This document shows, one piece after another, positions 36,901-46,514 of a stretch of DNA of 64,000 nucleotides. The notes beneath the pieces were generated by a model. The model made no database searches and was not told the DNA's origin. It saw nothing but the letters and a program-made list of their open reading frames with translations. The stretch's first letter is position 1; each line of letters opens with the position of its first letter. The DNA comes from Burkholderia gladioli (GTDB lineage Bacteria; Pseudomonadota; Gammaproteobacteria; Burkholderiales; Burkholderiaceae). The stretch is taken from positions 1,922,001-1,986,000 of the forward strand of contig NZ_CP009322.1 of NCBI RefSeq assembly GCF_000959725.1, in the 5' to 3' direction. Made by a program: the position numbers and the translations under genes.

Positions 36901-39883
36901 AGCCGGCGCAGGCCTTGACGTCCTCGGGGGTGCCGGCGCACAGCACCAGGCCGCCGCCGTCGCCGCCTTCCGGGCCCAGGTCGATCAGCCAGTCGGCGGC
37001 GCGGATCACGTCCAGGTTGTGCTCGATCACGATCAGCGAATGGCCGCTCGCCAGCAGCTTGCCGAAGGCCTGCATGAGCTTGGCGATGTCGTCGAAGTGC
37101 AGCCCGGTGGTGGGCTCGTCGAACATGAACAGGCGCTCGGCGCTCGCCGCCTTGGCCGCCTTGCCGCGCGCGCTGCCCGCCGCCGCCGATTCGGCCAGGA
37201 AGCCGGCCAGCTTCAGGCGCTGGGCCTCGCCGCCCGACAGGGTCGGCACCGGCTGGCCCAGCTTCACGTATTCGAGCCCGACGTCGACGATCGGCTGCAG
37301 CACGCGCAGCACCTCGGCGTCGCCGGCGAAGAAGGCCGCCGCCTCGCTGACGGTCAGGTCCAGCACCTCGGCCACGTTGAGCAAACGGCCGCCGCGCTCG
37401 ATGCGCACCTCCAGGATCTCGGGGCGATAACGCTGGCCGTCGCAATCGGGACAGCGCAGGTAGACGTCGCTGAGGAACTGCATCTCGACGTGCTCGAAGC
37501 CGGAGCCGCCGCAGGTCGGGCAACGCCCCTCGCCGGTGTTGAAGCTGAACATGCCGGCGCCGTAGCCGCGCTGCAGCGCCAGCGGCGCCTTCGCGAACAG
37601 CTTGCGGATCTCGTCGAAGGCGCCCACGTAGCTGGCCGGGTTCGAGCGGGTGGTCTTGCCGATCGGCGATTGGTCGACGAACACCACGTCGCTGACCTGG
37701 TCGGCGCCGGCCAGGCGCCGGAACGCGCCCGGCGCCTCGGTGGCCTTGCCCATGTGGCGCGCCATCGCCGGATAGAGCACGTCCTGCAGCAGGGTCGACT
37801 TGCCCGAGCCCGACACGCCGGTCAGGCAGACCAGTCGCTGCAGCGGGATCTCGACCGTGACGTCGCGCAGGTTGTGCTCGCTGGCGCCTTCCAGCACCAG
37901 CCGCGGCGTGCTCGCGTCCACCGCGCGGCGCGACCATTGCGAGGCATGCGCCACCTCGCGGCGGCCGCCCAGGTAGGCGCCGGTCAGCGTGTCGGCCGAG
38001 CGGATCTCGCCGGGCGTGCCGTCGTAGACGATGCTGCCGCCGCGCTCGCCGGGGCCGGGGCCCATGTCGATCAGGCGATCGGCGGCCAGCATCACCGAGG
38101 GATCGTGCTCGACCACCACCAGCGTGTTGCCGGCGTCGCGCAGCCGCTGCATGGCCTCGACGATGCGGTTCAGGTCGCGCGGATGCAGGCCGATGCTGGG
38201 CTCGTCGAGCACGAACAGGGTCTTGGTCAGCGAGGTGCCCAGCGCGGTGGTCAGGTTGATGCGCTGCACCTCGCCGCCCGACAGGGTGCGGCTCTGGCGG
38301 TCCAGCGTCAGGTAGCCGAGGCCGACGTCGCAGAGGTATTTCAGGCGCGTGCGCACCTCGGCCAGCAGCAGCTTGAGCGCATCGTCGAGCAGCGCGCTGG
38401 GCAGACTGATGCCGTCGAAGAAACGGCGGATCCGCTCGATCGGCAGCAGCATCAGGTCGTGCACGGTCAGGCCCGGCAGCGCCTCCAGCTGGGCGCGGTT
38501 CCAGTCGACGCCGCGCGGCATGAAGCGCGCGGCCGGCGCCAGCACCGCGTCGGCGTCGGCCTTCGAGCCGAGCCGCCACAGCAGCGATTCGGTCTTCAGG
38601 CGCGCGCCGCCGCAGACTTCGCAGGGCGTGTAACTGCGGTACTTCGAGAGCAGCACGCGGATGTGCATCTTGTAGGCCTTCGACTCCAGATAGCCGAAGA
38701 AGCGCTTCACGCCGTACCACTGGGTCTGCCACTTGCCGTCCCAGTCGGGCGAGCCGTTGATCACCCAGTCGCGCTCGGCATCCGTGAGCTCGCCCCAGGG
38801 CGTGCCGCGGCGGATCTTCGCGCGCTCGGCATAGCGCATCAGGTCGTCCTGGCACTCCTTCCAGGCCGGCGTCTGCATCGGCTTGATCGCGCCCTCTCGC
38901 AGCGTCTTGCGCGCGTCGGGAATCACCAGGCCCAGGTCGACGCCGATCACGCGGCCGAAACCGCGGCAGGTCTCGCAGGCGCCATAGGCCGAGTTGAACG
39001 AGAACAGCGCCGCCTGCGGCTCGGCATAGCGCAGGTCGCTGTCGGGATGGTGCAGGCCGGTGGAGAAGCGCCAGACCTGCGGCTCGGGCGCGGCCTCGTT
39101 GGCGTTCTCGGGGGCCGGCGCCAGCACGTAGACGTTGACGCGGCCGGCGCCGCGCCTGAGCGATGCCTCGATCGCCTCGACCACGCGCGCCTTCTCCGTG
39201 TGCTGCAGGCGGAAGCGGTCGGCCACCACGTCGAGCACCTTGCGCGTGCCCGCCTCGGACACCACCTCGCGCTGCGCCTGCACGCGCGTGTAGCCGCTCG
39301 CCGACAGCCACTGCTCGACCTCCTCGGCCGTCACCGCCTCGGGCAGCTCGACCGGGAAGGTCACCACCAGGCGCGGGTCCTCGCCGGCCGTGCGCGCGGC
39401 CAGCTCGGCGTAGATCGTCTCGGGCGTGTCATGCCGCACCGGCTGCGCGGTCTTGCGGTCGAACAGCTCGGCCGCGCGCGCGTAGAGCAGCTTCAGGTGG
39501 TCGTTCAGCTCGGTCATGGTGCCGACCGTCGAGCGCGAGCTGCGCACCGGGTTGGTCTGGTCGATCGCGATCGCGGGCGGCACGCCGTCCACGCGGTCCA
39601 CCTGGGGGCGGTCCATGCGGTCCAGGAACTGCCGCGCATAGGCGCTGAAGGTCTCGACGTAGCGGCGCTGGCCCTCGGCATAGAGCGTGTCGAACACCAG
39701 GCTCGACTTGCCCGACCCCGACGGACCGGTCACGACCGTCATCTCGCCGGTGCGCAGGTCGAGATCGACATTCTTGAGATTGTGCTGGCGTGCTCCGCGA
39801 ATGCGGATCAGATGGCTGGATGACAATTGGCCTGTCCGTATGAAGGGGTTGAACGGGTCTGGCGGGCCGCGAGGCTGCGTCAT
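33956..39883 (-). CDS. uvrA: Tandem double-length UvrA (excinuclease ATPase)
   Basis: A 1975-residue protein made of two complete UvrA units (about 24-970 and 1000-1965), giving four ABC ATPase heads. Walker A motifs lie near 53 (GPSGSGKSS), 690, 1069 and 1623 (GVSGSGKST), and each has an LSGGE signature. UvrA recognises DNA damage and loads UvrB; ordinary UvrA is about 940 residues. In the first unit the zinc-finger pair CPxC that should precede FSFN is replaced by [13 protein letters not shown], while the second unit keeps CPVC and CTTC. A LexA box lies 24 bases upstream. I recall similar long UvrA proteins in Burkholderia and Ralstonia, so this is natural rather than an assembly error. It is probably additional to a normal uvrA elsewhere (inference). 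Confidence 0.93.
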   Translation of the reverse strand: MTQPRGPPDPFNPFIRTGQLSSSHLIRIRGARQHNLKNVDLDLRTGEMTVVTGPSGSGKSSLVFDTLYAEGQRRYVETFSAYARQFLDRMDRPQVDRVDGVPPAIAIDQTNPVRSSRSTVGTMTELNDHLKLLYARAAELFDRKTAQPVRHDTPETIYAELAARTAGEDPRLVVTFPVELPEAVTAEEVEQWLSASGYTRVQAQREVVSEAGTRKVLDVVADRFRLQHTEKARVVEAIEASLRRGAGRVNVYVLAPAPENANEAAPEPQVWRFSTGLHHPDSDLRYAEPQAALFSFNSAYGACETCRGFGRVIGVDLGLVIPDARKTLREGAIKPMQTPAWKECQDDLMRYAERAKIRRGTPWGELTDAERDWVINGSPDWDGKWQTQWYGVKRFFGYLESKAYKMHIRVLLSKYRSYTPCEVCGGARLKTESLLWRLGSKADADAVLAPAARFMPRGVDWNRAQLEALPGLTVHDLMLLPIERIRRFFDGISLPSALLDDALKLLLAEVRTRLKYLCDVGLGYLTLDRQSRTLSGGEVQRINLTTALGTSLTKTLFVLDEPSIGLHPRDLNRIVEAMQRLRDAGNTLVVVEHDPSVMLAADRLIDMGPGPGERGGSIVYDGTPGEIRSADTLTGAYLGGRREVAHASQWSRRAVDASTPRLVLEGASEHNLRDVTVEIPLQRLVCLTGVSGSGKSTLLQDVLYPAMARHMGKATEAPGAFRRLAGADQVSDVVFVDQSPIGKTTRSNPASYVGAFDEIRKLFAKAPLALQRGYGAGMFSFNTGEGRCPTCGGSGFEHVEMQFLSDVYLRCPDCDGQRYRPEILEVRIERGGRLLNVAEVLDLTVSEAAAFFAGDAEVLRVLQPIVDVGLEYVKLGQPVPTLSGGEAQRLKLAGFLAESAAAGSARGKAAKAASAERLFMFDEPTTGLHFDDIAKLMQAFGKLLASGHSLIVIEHNLDVIRAADWLIDLGPEGGDGGGLVLCAGTPEDVKACAGSHTGAALAQYERAMAAEAELAEHGVPLQAKLNAVRERRAIEGEDVVRIVNAREHNLKSLDVDIPHGKFNVITGVSGSGKSTLAFDILFHEGQRRYLESLNAYARSIVQPAGRPEVDAVYGIPPTVAIEQRLSRGGRKSTVATTSEVWHFLRLLYVKLGLQHCIHDGTPVTSQTVESIAAQLLRDHRGQHVGLLAPLVVNRKGVYTDLAKWAKARGNSHLRVDGEFVPVDPWPKLDRFREHTIELPVADLVVSPDNEAELRRRLDETLEIGKGVLHLLAPLDGLGEALAGRGATARIGQTKVLSVKRACPVCGTSYPELDPRMFSYNSKHGWCTTCVGTGLALTREQRAAYDDTVLGAEDGRGREQTLPSEEQEPEGLGDQPCPDCHGTRLNPSARAVTFDAHSIVEVAQWTVSQTREWIDALRLEGRDAQIARDIVSEIGSRLAFLEEVGLGYLSLDRAAPSLSGGEAQRIRLAAQLGSNLQGVCYVLDEPTIGLHPRDNQILLNALRKLGDKGNTLVVVEHDEDTIRRADHVIDVGPGAGKRGGTVVAQGGVADLSAQSASLTGRYLAEPIVHPLQSRRSVVPPGRKGAQAVPEQWLTVHGGKLHNLREVTVGIPLARLVAVTGVSGSGKSTLARDVLMANLLDAVGRSVLSSPATRRARKAAGQDAAPAGRRGSVLARSAPRPSLNVTHAWQGCESITGWESIDRVLEVDQTPIGKTPRSCPATYIGVWDTIRKLFADTLEARARGYTASRFSFNTGDGRCPACEGQGVRTIGMSFLPDVKVPCDVCHGQRFNPETLAVSWRGRNIGEVLTMEIDEAVEFFAPISNIAHPLQLMKDVGLGYLTLGQPSPTLSGGEAQRIKLVTELSKVRDDITRRGQKAPHTLYVLDEPTVGLHMADVAKLIRVLHRLVDGGHSVVVIEHDLDVIAEADWIIDLGPEGGTGGGAIVAAAAPEALARVAASHTGQALVPVLARGGVTAEA

Positions 39884-39906
39884 GCCCGAATGACTGCGAC
39901 ACTATA

Positions 39907-39922
39907 CTGTATATTCATACAG
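39907..39922. promoter_or_regulatory. LexA (SOS) box
   Basis: CTGTATATTCATACAG matches the CTGT-N8-ACAG LexA consensus with an AT-rich centre. It stands 24 to 39 bases upstream of the uvrA start codon, so damage-induced expression is expected. Confidence 0.8.
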
Positions 39923-40014
39923 CTTTCACGGCGCCCCGCGGGCTGGGGATGACGGCGGCATCCGGTCGGATCCGCCCGACTGGAAGACACGACCGATCGA
40001 GGCCGGTTCCCGCT

Positions 40015-40401
40015 TCAGTCGAGCGGCGGCACCACGCCTTCCGACAAGGTCTTGAGCAGGCGCGCGCGGCGCCGCTCGAGCTCGGCGATCTGGCGCTCGA
40101 TGGCGTCCAGGCGCCGGCGCTGCACCTCGCTGATCTGGTCGCAGGAGCGCGCGCCCTCGATCAGCAGCATGCAGTCGGGGAAACCGCGGATCTCGTCGAG
40201 CGTGAAGCCGGTCGCGATCATGCGCTGGATCTGCCTGACCTGCGCGACCGCCTGCGCCGGGAAGCGGCGATAGCCGTTGTCGGCGCGCGACGAGGCCAGC
40301 AGGCCATGCTCGTCGTAGTGGCGGATCGAGCGCACGCTGGCGCCGGTGCGCCGGGCCAGCGCGCCGATCGTCAGCCATTCCGGGGAGTTCGAGGCGTTCA
40401 T
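40015..40401 (-). CDS. MerR-family transcriptional regulator
   Basis: A 128-residue regulator. The winged helix (LTIGALARRTGASVRSIRHYDEHGLL, positions 10-35) is followed by a long dimer coiled coil (about 85-120). Cys79 (RSCDQ) is the only obvious sensing thiol apart from Cys69, and there is no MerR-type metal-binding Cys set at the C-terminus. It is divergent from the alpha/beta hydrolase gene, with a matching palindrome between them, so it probably activates that gene. Confidence 0.92.
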   Translation of the reverse strand: MNASNSPEWLTIGALARRTGASVRSIRHYDEHGLLASSRADNGYRRFPAQAVAQVRQIQRMIATGFTLDEIRGFPDCMLLIEGARSCDQISEVQRRRLDAIERQIAELERRRARLLKTLSEGVVPPLD

Positions 40402-40425
40402 GGGCGGCAGGCTAGCATGTTTCGC

Positions 40426-40457
40426 TTGACCCTCACACTGGTGTGAGGGTCGAGACT
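40426..40457 (+). promoter_or_regulatory. MerR-type operator/promoter
   Basis: Eleven-base arms GACCCTCACAC (40428-40438) and GTGTGAGGGTC (40441-40451) form a near-continuous palindrome. TTGACC at its left edge can serve as a -35 element, and GAGACT (40452-40457) as a weak -10 after a 20-base spacer. Over-long spacers filled by a palindrome are the MerR hallmark. The target is the hydrolase gene at 40489. Confidence 0.65.
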
Positions 40458-40488
40458 GGGTGGACCATCACTTCAGAGGAATCCTCTC

Positions 40489-41427
40489 ATGTCCGCCCGT
40501 TCGTTGTTCCCCTCTTTATTTCGCCCGCTGTCCCGCCTGCTGCTGGCCGTGCTGTCGTCGGCCACGCTGTTCGCCGTCGCGCCCGCCGCGCAGGCAGCGC
40601 CCGACCACTACTCCGTCACCTCGAAGGACGGCGTGAAAATCGCCGTCGAGGAAAGCGGCAATCCCGACGGCCCCGCCGTGATCCTGATCCATGGCCTGCT
40701 CGGCAGCCGCCTGGACTGGGATGCCCAGCTGCAAAGCCCGGACTTGCGCCGGTTCCGGCTGATCAGCTACGACCTGCGCGGCCACGGCTTGTCCGACAAA
40801 CCCGCCGGCGCCGAGCCGTATCATGACGGGCGCCGCTGGGCCGACGACCTCGACGCGGTGATCCGCAGCGCGCATGCCAGACGGCCGGTGCTGGTGGGCT
40901 GGTCGCTGGGCGGCGTGGTGATCTCCAACTACCTGGCCGCCTATGGCGACGGCGATATCGGCGGCGCCGTGTACGTGGATGGCGTGGTCGAGCTGAAGCC
41001 GGAGCAGTTGGTGAGCCATCCCGAGGTTTACCGGGACATGACATCGCCCGAGCTGCGGACGCATCTCGACGGCGAGCGCCGCTTCCTGGCGCTGTGCTTC
41101 CACCGCCAGCCCGATGCCGCCCTGTTCGAGCGACTGCTCGCCAATGCCGCGATGGCCTCGTGGGACATGCAGCGCGCGGTGCCGGGCATGACCGTGGCGG
41201 CCGCCGAGGGCTTGAGCCGCGCGCGCGTGCCGCTGCTGTTCATCCAAGGCGGCCGCGACGCGCTGGTCGATACGCCGGCCACCCTGGCCCGCGCCCGCGC
41301 GCTGAACCCGCGCATCGCGAGCAAGCTGTACGAGGAATCGGGCCACGCGCCCTTCATCGAGGAACCCGAGCGCTTCAACCGCGATCTGGCCGATTTCGTC
41401 GGATCGCTGTCCGCCGCACAACCCTGA
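40489..41427 (+). CDS. Exported alpha/beta hydrolase
   Basis: A 312-residue hydrolase with a signal peptide (about 15-37, ending AAQAAPD), so probably periplasmic. The oxyanion region LIHGLLGSRLDWD, the nucleophile elbow GWSLGG (Ser in the centre) and the His in SGHAPFIEE complete the triad. AGAGGAA precedes the ATG. It is controlled by the adjacent MerR palindrome and probably co-transcribed with the dehalogenase-like gene 15 bases downstream. The substrate is unknown. Confidence 0.88.
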   Translation: MSARSLFPSLFRPLSRLLLAVLSSATLFAVAPAAQAAPDHYSVTSKDGVKIAVEESGNPDGPAVILIHGLLGSRLDWDAQLQSPDLRRFRLISYDLRGHGLSDKPAGAEPYHDGRRWADDLDAVIRSAHARRPVLVGWSLGGVVISNYLAAYGDGDIGGAVYVDGVVELKPEQLVSHPEVYRDMTSPELRTHLDGERRFLALCFHRQPDAALFERLLANAAMASWDMQRAVPGMTVAAAEGLSRARVPLLFIQGGRDALVDTPATLARARALNPRIASKLYEESGHAPFIEEPERFNRDLADFVGSLSAAQP

Positions 41428-41442
41428 GCCAAGGAGGCAAGC

Positions 41443-42354
41443 ATGAGCATCGACACGCCGCCGCCCGGCGACGACGATTTTTTCCCCGGCTTCGCGCCGC
41501 TCGAGATCGAGGCCGGCGAGGTGGCGTTTCGCGGCCGGATCGGCGGCGACGGGCCGCCGGTCCTGCTGCTGCACGGTTATCCACAGACCCATCTGGCCTG
41601 GCGCCGGATCGCGCCGACGCTGGCGCGCTCGCACACGGTGATCGTGCCGGACCTGCCCGGCTACGGCGCCAGCCGCATCCGCCAGCCGTCGCCGCGCTGG
41701 AGCAAGCGGCGCGTGGCCGGGGCGCTGCTCGCGCTGATGGACGCGCTCGGCCATCCGCGCTTCGCGGTGGTCGGCCACGATCGCGGCGCGCGCGCCGGCT
41801 ACCGGCTCGCGCTCGACCACCCGCGGCGCGTGAGCGCCTATGCCTCGCTGAGCGTGGTGCCCACGCTCGATGCCTTCGCCGGCGTCGACCGAGCCTTCGC
41901 GTTGAACGCCTGGCACTGGTTCTTCCTGGCGCAGCCGGCCGGGCTGCCCGAGCGGATGCTGGCGGCCGACCCCGATGCCTTCATCGATGCCGCGCTGGCC
42001 AGGATGGCCGGCGGCCTGGAGCGGATCGAGCCGCGCGCGCTCGCGGCCTATCGCGCCGCGTTCCGCGATCCCGAGGTGCGTCACGCGATCTGCGAGGACT
42101 ATCGCGCGGCGGTGGAGGAGGACCTGGAGCACGACGCGGCCGACCGGGCGGCCGGGCGACGGCTCGACTGCCCGGTGCTGGTGCTGTGGGGTGAAAAGGA
42201 ACGCAAGGCGGACGCGCCCTCGCCAGTCGAGACCTGGTCGCGCTGGGCCGCGACGGTGAGCGGCCACGGGCTGCCGGCCGGGCATCTGCTGCCCGAGGAT
42301 GCGCCGGAGCCGGTGCTCGCGGCCTTGGCGGCGTTGCTGGGCGAAAGCGCCTGA
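41443..42354 (+). CDS. Haloacetate (fluoroacetate) dehalogenase-type hydrolase
   Basis: A 303-residue cytoplasmic alpha/beta hydrolase. The nucleophile motif GHDRGAR has Asp followed by the two Arg (DRxxR) that bind the carboxylate in fluoroacetate dehalogenases. HGYPQTH and AWHWFFLAQ carry the His and Trp known to hold the halide, and the His in AGHLLPED closes the triad. Activity on fluoro- or chloroacetate is therefore plausible. AAGGAGG lies before the ATG. It is in an operon with the exported hydrolase under MerR control. Confidence 0.85.
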   Translation: MSIDTPPPGDDDFFPGFAPLEIEAGEVAFRGRIGGDGPPVLLLHGYPQTHLAWRRIAPTLARSHTVIVPDLPGYGASRIRQPSPRWSKRRVAGALLALMDALGHPRFAVVGHDRGARAGYRLALDHPRRVSAYASLSVVPTLDAFAGVDRAFALNAWHWFFLAQPAGLPERMLAADPDAFIDAALARMAGGLERIEPRALAAYRAAFRDPEVRHAICEDYRAAVEEDLEHDAADRAAGRRLDCPVLVLWGEKERKADAPSPVETWSRWAATVSGHGLPAGHLLPEDAPEPVLAALAALLGESA

Positions 42355-42385
42355 GCACGAGGCGGGCGCCGTGCTGGCCGAACGG

Positions 42386-42407
42386 CCCCGGCGCCCGGCA
42401 GCCGGGG
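42386..42407. terminator. Hairpin between convergent genes
   Basis: Seven-base arms CCCCGGC and GCCGGGG have an 8-base loop, between the dehalogenase stop and the leftward cupin stop. It could end either transcript. There is no T run. Confidence 0.4.
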
Positions 42408-42457
42408 CGCGGCGGCGCATCGCTGCGCCGGGCCGCCCTCGCCGAGCCGCGCGCGGC

Positions 42458-42862
42458 TTACTGCGCCGGCGCGGCGGCCGGCGTGGCGAGCGGCTTGTCC
42501 TTGGCGACCACGTGCACCGTGATCAGCGCGACCGCCGCCTCGCCGTCGTTGCGCACGCTGTGCGCCACGCCCGCCGGCACCACGAAGGCGCCGCCGGCAT
42601 GCACCACCTGTTGCGGCTTGCCGGCCACCAGCAACGTCAGGTCGCCCGACTCGACGTAGCTGATCTCGTCGCCGTCGTGGGTATGCCAGCCGAGCACGCC
42701 GCGCGGCGCGACCGTCACGCGCGAGACCACCGCGTGGCGCCCCGGCACCGAGACGTCCTGCGTCAGGACCTCGGTGCGGCTGATGCCGGGCGCCTGCGCG
42801 AACGAGGCGGCCGAGGCCAGGAAAAACGATGCTGCCAGGGCAATGCGTATCGATGTTTTCAT
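42458..42862 (-). CDS. Exported cupin-domain protein
   Basis: A 134-residue protein with a signal peptide (1-22, ending ASFAQ) and a single cupin barrel. The first metal motif is GWHTHDGDEISYVESG (HxH and Glu present) and the second is PAGVAHSVRND (His present), so a metal site is intact. Its role is unknown; small periplasmic cupins are often sensors or isomerase-like. ATG 42862 is chosen because the signal peptide starts there. Confidence 0.85.
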   Translation of the reverse strand: MKTSIRIALAASFFLASAASFAQAPGISRTEVLTQDVSVPGRHAVVSRVTVAPRGVLGWHTHDGDEISYVESGDLTLLVAGKPQQVVHAGGAFVVPAGVAHSVRNDGEAAVALITVHVVAKDKPLATPAAAPAQ

Positions 42863-43146
42863 GTGGGGGTCCCGCGTGTGGATAGGCCGGCTCGGGCCGC
42901 CGCACATGGTACTGCGCCGGGCCGCGCCGCGCTCGCGATTTCCGCTGCCGCAGGATTACCGTTGCGTACACATCGATCGGGCCGGGCTCCCGGCTTACGT
43001 TCTTCATACAAGACGGCCCACGTCGAGCCTGCCCGCCGATTCCTCGGCGTCACCAAACCGATTTATCATTGCTCGCCAGAACCGGCTCGCAACGGGCGAG
43101 CGAGGCGCTGCCCACCCCGGCCGCCGAGGACTCCCTTTCGTTTCGT

Positions 43147-44961
43147 ATGCTCATAACCGACACCGGCGCGACCCCGGTCGCGCCAGCGGAAGGCCTGCCG
43201 GCGCAGGCCGAATGCGGCGCCCTGCTGCGGCTCGCCTGCGCGCATTTCGGGGTCGACGCGGCGCTGGTCGTCGGCCCCGGCATCGACGGCCCGGCGGCGC
43301 TGGCGGCCGAGGGCGCCTGGCCGGCAGCCCTGCCGCTCGATCCGTTCGCGCCAGGCCCGGGACAGGATTCGGAGCCCGAAGCGATGGTGCTGATGCCCGA
43401 GGCGGGGCCGGCCTGCCGGCTGGTCGGCGCGGCCGATGCGCACCGGCCGCGCCTGTTCGCCGCCTGCTCGCTGCGCGACGGCCACGGCGCCCGGCTCGGC
43501 ACCCTGTTCCTGCTCGCCCCCGCGCGTCGCCCTCTCGACGGCTCGGAACACGCCTTCCTGCTCGATCTCGCCGCGCTGGCCGGCCCGGCGCTGGCGCGCG
43601 CGCTGGCCTCGGCGGCCGCGGCCCCGGCCGAGGCGCGCGCGGCCGCGCCCCCCCGTGCCGGCGCCGTCGACACCATCGACCAGGAACTGGTCGCGCTGGC
43701 GCTGAACGGCAGCGGCACCGGCATCTGGGATCGCGACGTGGCCAGCGGCGAGATCCGCTACTCGCCGGAATGGAAGGCGATCCTCGGTTATGCGCCGCAT
43801 GAACTGAGCAGCCGCATCGAGGACGCGGTGGACCGCCTGCATCCCGACGACCGCGAGTATGTCCAGGCGGAGATGCATGCGCACTTCGAGGGCAGGACCG
43901 ATCGCTACGAGGTCGAGCACCGGATCCTCTGCAAGGACGGCGGCTACAAGTGGATCTGCAGCCGCGGCAAGGTGATCGCCCGCGATGGCGACGGCCGGGC
44001 GCTGCGCATGGTGGGCGCGACCACCGACATCACCGCGCTGCGCGAGGCCGCCGCGCGCCTGCAGCAGACCATCGACCTGATCACCAACCTGACCGACGAG
44101 GTGGACGGCCTGGTGTTCCAGTATCGCGAGACGGCGGCGGGCGATCGTTTCTTCAGCTACGTGAGCCGCGGCATCCAGCAGATCTACGAACTCGAGCCCT
44201 CGCAGGTGGCGGCCAGCGCGGCACCGGTCGAGGCCTGCATCGATCCGCGCGACCTCGCCGCCTACCGGCACTCGTTGCGCGAGTCGGCCGCGCGGCTGAC
44301 GCCGTGGCGGCTCGAATTCCGCGTGCAGCTGCCGCGCCAGGGCCTGCGCTGGCGGCACGGCGAGGCACGGCCGCAGCGCCTGGCGGACGGCGGCACGCTG
44401 TGGCACGGCTTCATCACCGACACCACCGAGCGCAAGCGCATCGAGGCGGAGCTGCACGAGCTCGCCACCATCGACCACCTGACCGAGCTGGCCAACCGGC
44501 GCGATTTCCTGGCCCGCAGCGAGGCCGTGTTCATGCGGCTGCGCCACACCGGCAACGGCGAGGCGGCGGTGCTGATGCTCGATCTCGACCACTTCAAGTC
44601 GCTCAACGATCGCTGGGGCCATGCGCTCGGCGATCGCGCGCTGCGCCACTTCGCCCAGTTGCTGCGGCAGGAGGCACGCAGCACCGATATCATCGGGCGC
44701 ATCGGCGGCGAGGAATTCGCGGTGGTGCTGCCGGGCCTGAGCATCGACGCCGCGATCGACTACGGCCTGCGCCTGCAGCAGCGCATGACCAAGGCGCCGC
44801 TGGCGGTCGGCGAGCGGCTGGTGGCGCTGACCGTGAGCATCGGCATCGACCGCATGAGCGCCGCCGATCTCGGTGTCGACCAGGTGCTCACGCGCTGCGA
44901 CAAGGCGCTGTATGTCGCCAAGGCGCGCGGGCGGAATCGGATCGAGTTGTATACGGATTGA
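43147..44961 (+). CDS. GAF-PAS-PAS-GGDEF diguanylate cyclase
   Basis: A 604-residue soluble enzyme that makes cyclic di-GMP. A GAF-like region (about 15-170) is followed by a PAS/PAC domain (about 180-300, IWDRDVASGEIRYSPEWKAILGY), a second PAS-like region (about 305-430) and a GGDEF domain (about 440-600). The active motif is GGEEF, and the inhibitory site RxxD (RSTD) lies five residues before it, so product inhibition is expected. No EAL domain and no membrane segment are present. ATG 43147 is used; the earlier in-frame TTG at 43069 adds unlikely residues. Confidence 0.92.
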   Translation: MLITDTGATPVAPAEGLPAQAECGALLRLACAHFGVDAALVVGPGIDGPAALAAEGAWPAALPLDPFAPGPGQDSEPEAMVLMPEAGPACRLVGAADAHRPRLFAACSLRDGHGARLGTLFLLAPARRPLDGSEHAFLLDLAALAGPALARALASAAAAPAEARAAAPPRAGAVDTIDQELVALALNGSGTGIWDRDVASGEIRYSPEWKAILGYAPHELSSRIEDAVDRLHPDDREYVQAEMHAHFEGRTDRYEVEHRILCKDGGYKWICSRGKVIARDGDGRALRMVGATTDITALREAAARLQQTIDLITNLTDEVDGLVFQYRETAAGDRFFSYVSRGIQQIYELEPSQVAASAAPVEACIDPRDLAAYRHSLRESAARLTPWRLEFRVQLPRQGLRWRHGEARPQRLADGGTLWHGFITDTTERKRIEAELHELATIDHLTELANRRDFLARSEAVFMRLRHTGNGEAAVLMLDLDHFKSLNDRWGHALGDRALRHFAQLLRQEARSTDIIGRIGGEEFAVVLPGLSIDAAIDYGLRLQQRMTKAPLAVGERLVALTVSIGIDRMSAADLGVDQVLTRCDKALYVAKARGRNRIELYTD

Positions 44962-45074
44962 AACCTGGGACCTGATGCACGCCGGACCGGGCGATTACAA
45001 TCCGGCGGTAGCTGCCTGACGAGACGCATCGATCCTCCCGATCCGCACGACAAATCGAACCCGCTCGCCGCATC

Positions 45075-46451
45075 ATGACGACAACAAGAAGAAGCCTCGC
45101 GCTCATCGCCGCCGCTCTGCTGGCCGGGTCGCTGCAAGCCCACGCCCAATGCGTCGACCTGATCGCGCCGCTCGACGACAGCCAGCTGCTGCCCTCGCGC
45201 ATCGCGCTGATCGATCGTGCCGCGCCCGCCGAGCAGATCCGCATCCTCGCCTACATCTTCGAGCTCGACCAGACCGGCAGCCTGGTGCTGCGCCACCTGG
45301 TGCAGGCCGCGCGCCGCGGCGTGCCGGTCAAGCTGCTGGTCGACGGCATCGGCCCCGAGCCGCACTACCCGATCGAGGACGAGCTGATCGTCGCCCTGCA
45401 CCAGGTGGCGCCCGGGCTGGCGCTGCGCATCTTCCACCCGCGCGCGCAACTGGCCGAGCTCTCGCATCGCATGCACGACAAGCTGTTCCTGGTCGGCGAC
45501 ACCGCCGTGATCGGCAGCACCTCGATCTGGGATTCGAGCTTCCGCAACTGGCTCAGCGAGCGCGACCTGATGGTGGCCGGCGATGCCGGCCAGGATGCCT
45601 CGACCCTGCATGCCATGCACCAACATTTCGACCTGTTCTGGGGCAGCGAGGCGGCGGTCAGCCCCGAGCCGGAAAAATTCCTCGGCATCGACTCGCCCTA
45701 TCGCATCTCGCAGGGTTACGCCACGCTCGATCCGACGCGCATCCGCTACTGGCGCGAGCGCCTGCTGGCGCCGCTCGATATCGATGCGGGCGCAACCGAC
45801 GCGAACGGTGCCGCCGGCGCCCCCTTCGATCCGAGCTGGACCCCGATCGCCTGCGAGCGCCTGCGCTACATGCACGACCAGCCCGACAAGCGCTCGCCCG
45901 GCACGCTACAGGACATGCTGCACGAATTTGATCGCGCGCAACACGACATCCTCGTCATCAACCCCTACCTGATCCTGGTGCCGGCGCTGCGCGACGTACT
46001 CGTACGCAAGCAACGCGAAGGCGTGCGCGTGACCCTGGTGAGCGCCTCGCTGGCCAGCACCGCGCAGGAATTCCCGGCGGTCGGCCGCGCCTATGCCGAC
46101 GAATTGCCGGGCCTGGTGAACGCCGGGATCGAGGTGCTCGAGTATCACGACCGCGAGAACCGCATGATGCACGCCAAGCTGGTGCGCATCGACGGCCATC
46201 GCTACTACCTCGGCAGCTACAACTTCGATCCGCTGTCGGCGCACGCCAACACGGAAAACGGCCTGTGGATGGATATCCCCGAGGACGGCGCCGATCCGCT
46301 GCGCGACAGCGTGGCGTTCTACCTGCGCCATGCGAGCCCGGTGACCGATGCCGACGGCCACCTGCTGGAGGATCCCGATGCGCGCTGCCGGGCGGCGGGC
46401 TGCGGCGGCGTGTGGGGTTGGGTGACGAAGCTGATCTGGGGTTATCTCTGA
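45075..46451 (+). CDS. Exported phospholipase D-like protein
   Basis: A 458-residue protein with a signal peptide (1-24, ending QAHAQ) and two HKD catalytic motifs: HDKLFLVGDTAVIGSTS near 133 and HAKLVRIDGHRYYLGSYN near 365. Both keep His, Lys and Asp. The layout is that of cardiolipin-synthase or secreted phospholipase D proteins without membrane helices. It may transfer or hydrolyse phospholipid head groups in the periplasm or outside. The tail carries an extra Cys pair (CRAAGCGG). It stands alone. Confidence 0.88.
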   Translation: MTTTRRSLALIAAALLAGSLQAHAQCVDLIAPLDDSQLLPSRIALIDRAAPAEQIRILAYIFELDQTGSLVLRHLVQAARRGVPVKLLVDGIGPEPHYPIEDELIVALHQVAPGLALRIFHPRAQLAELSHRMHDKLFLVGDTAVIGSTSIWDSSFRNWLSERDLMVAGDAGQDASTLHAMHQHFDLFWGSEAAVSPEPEKFLGIDSPYRISQGYATLDPTRIRYWRERLLAPLDIDAGATDANGAAGAPFDPSWTPIACERLRYMHDQPDKRSPGTLQDMLHEFDRAQHDILVINPYLILVPALRDVLVRKQREGVRVTLVSASLASTAQEFPAVGRAYADELPGLVNAGIEVLEYHDRENRMMHAKLVRIDGHRYYLGSYNFDPLSAHANTENGLWMDIPEDGADPLRDSVAFYLRHASPVTDADGHLLEDPDARCRAAGCGGVWGWVTKLIWGYL

Positions 46452-46514
46452 GCGCGGATCACGCATCGCGCCCGCGCCGCGAACGCTTCAAGCCGCGCCG
46501 GGCGAATCCACGGT

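Noticed and set aside
33683..39823. A 2046-residue open frame on the + strand
   Set aside because: It is antisense to the tandem uvrA and consists of low-complexity Arg/Ala/Gly/Leu sequence, the usual shadow of a GC-rich gene.
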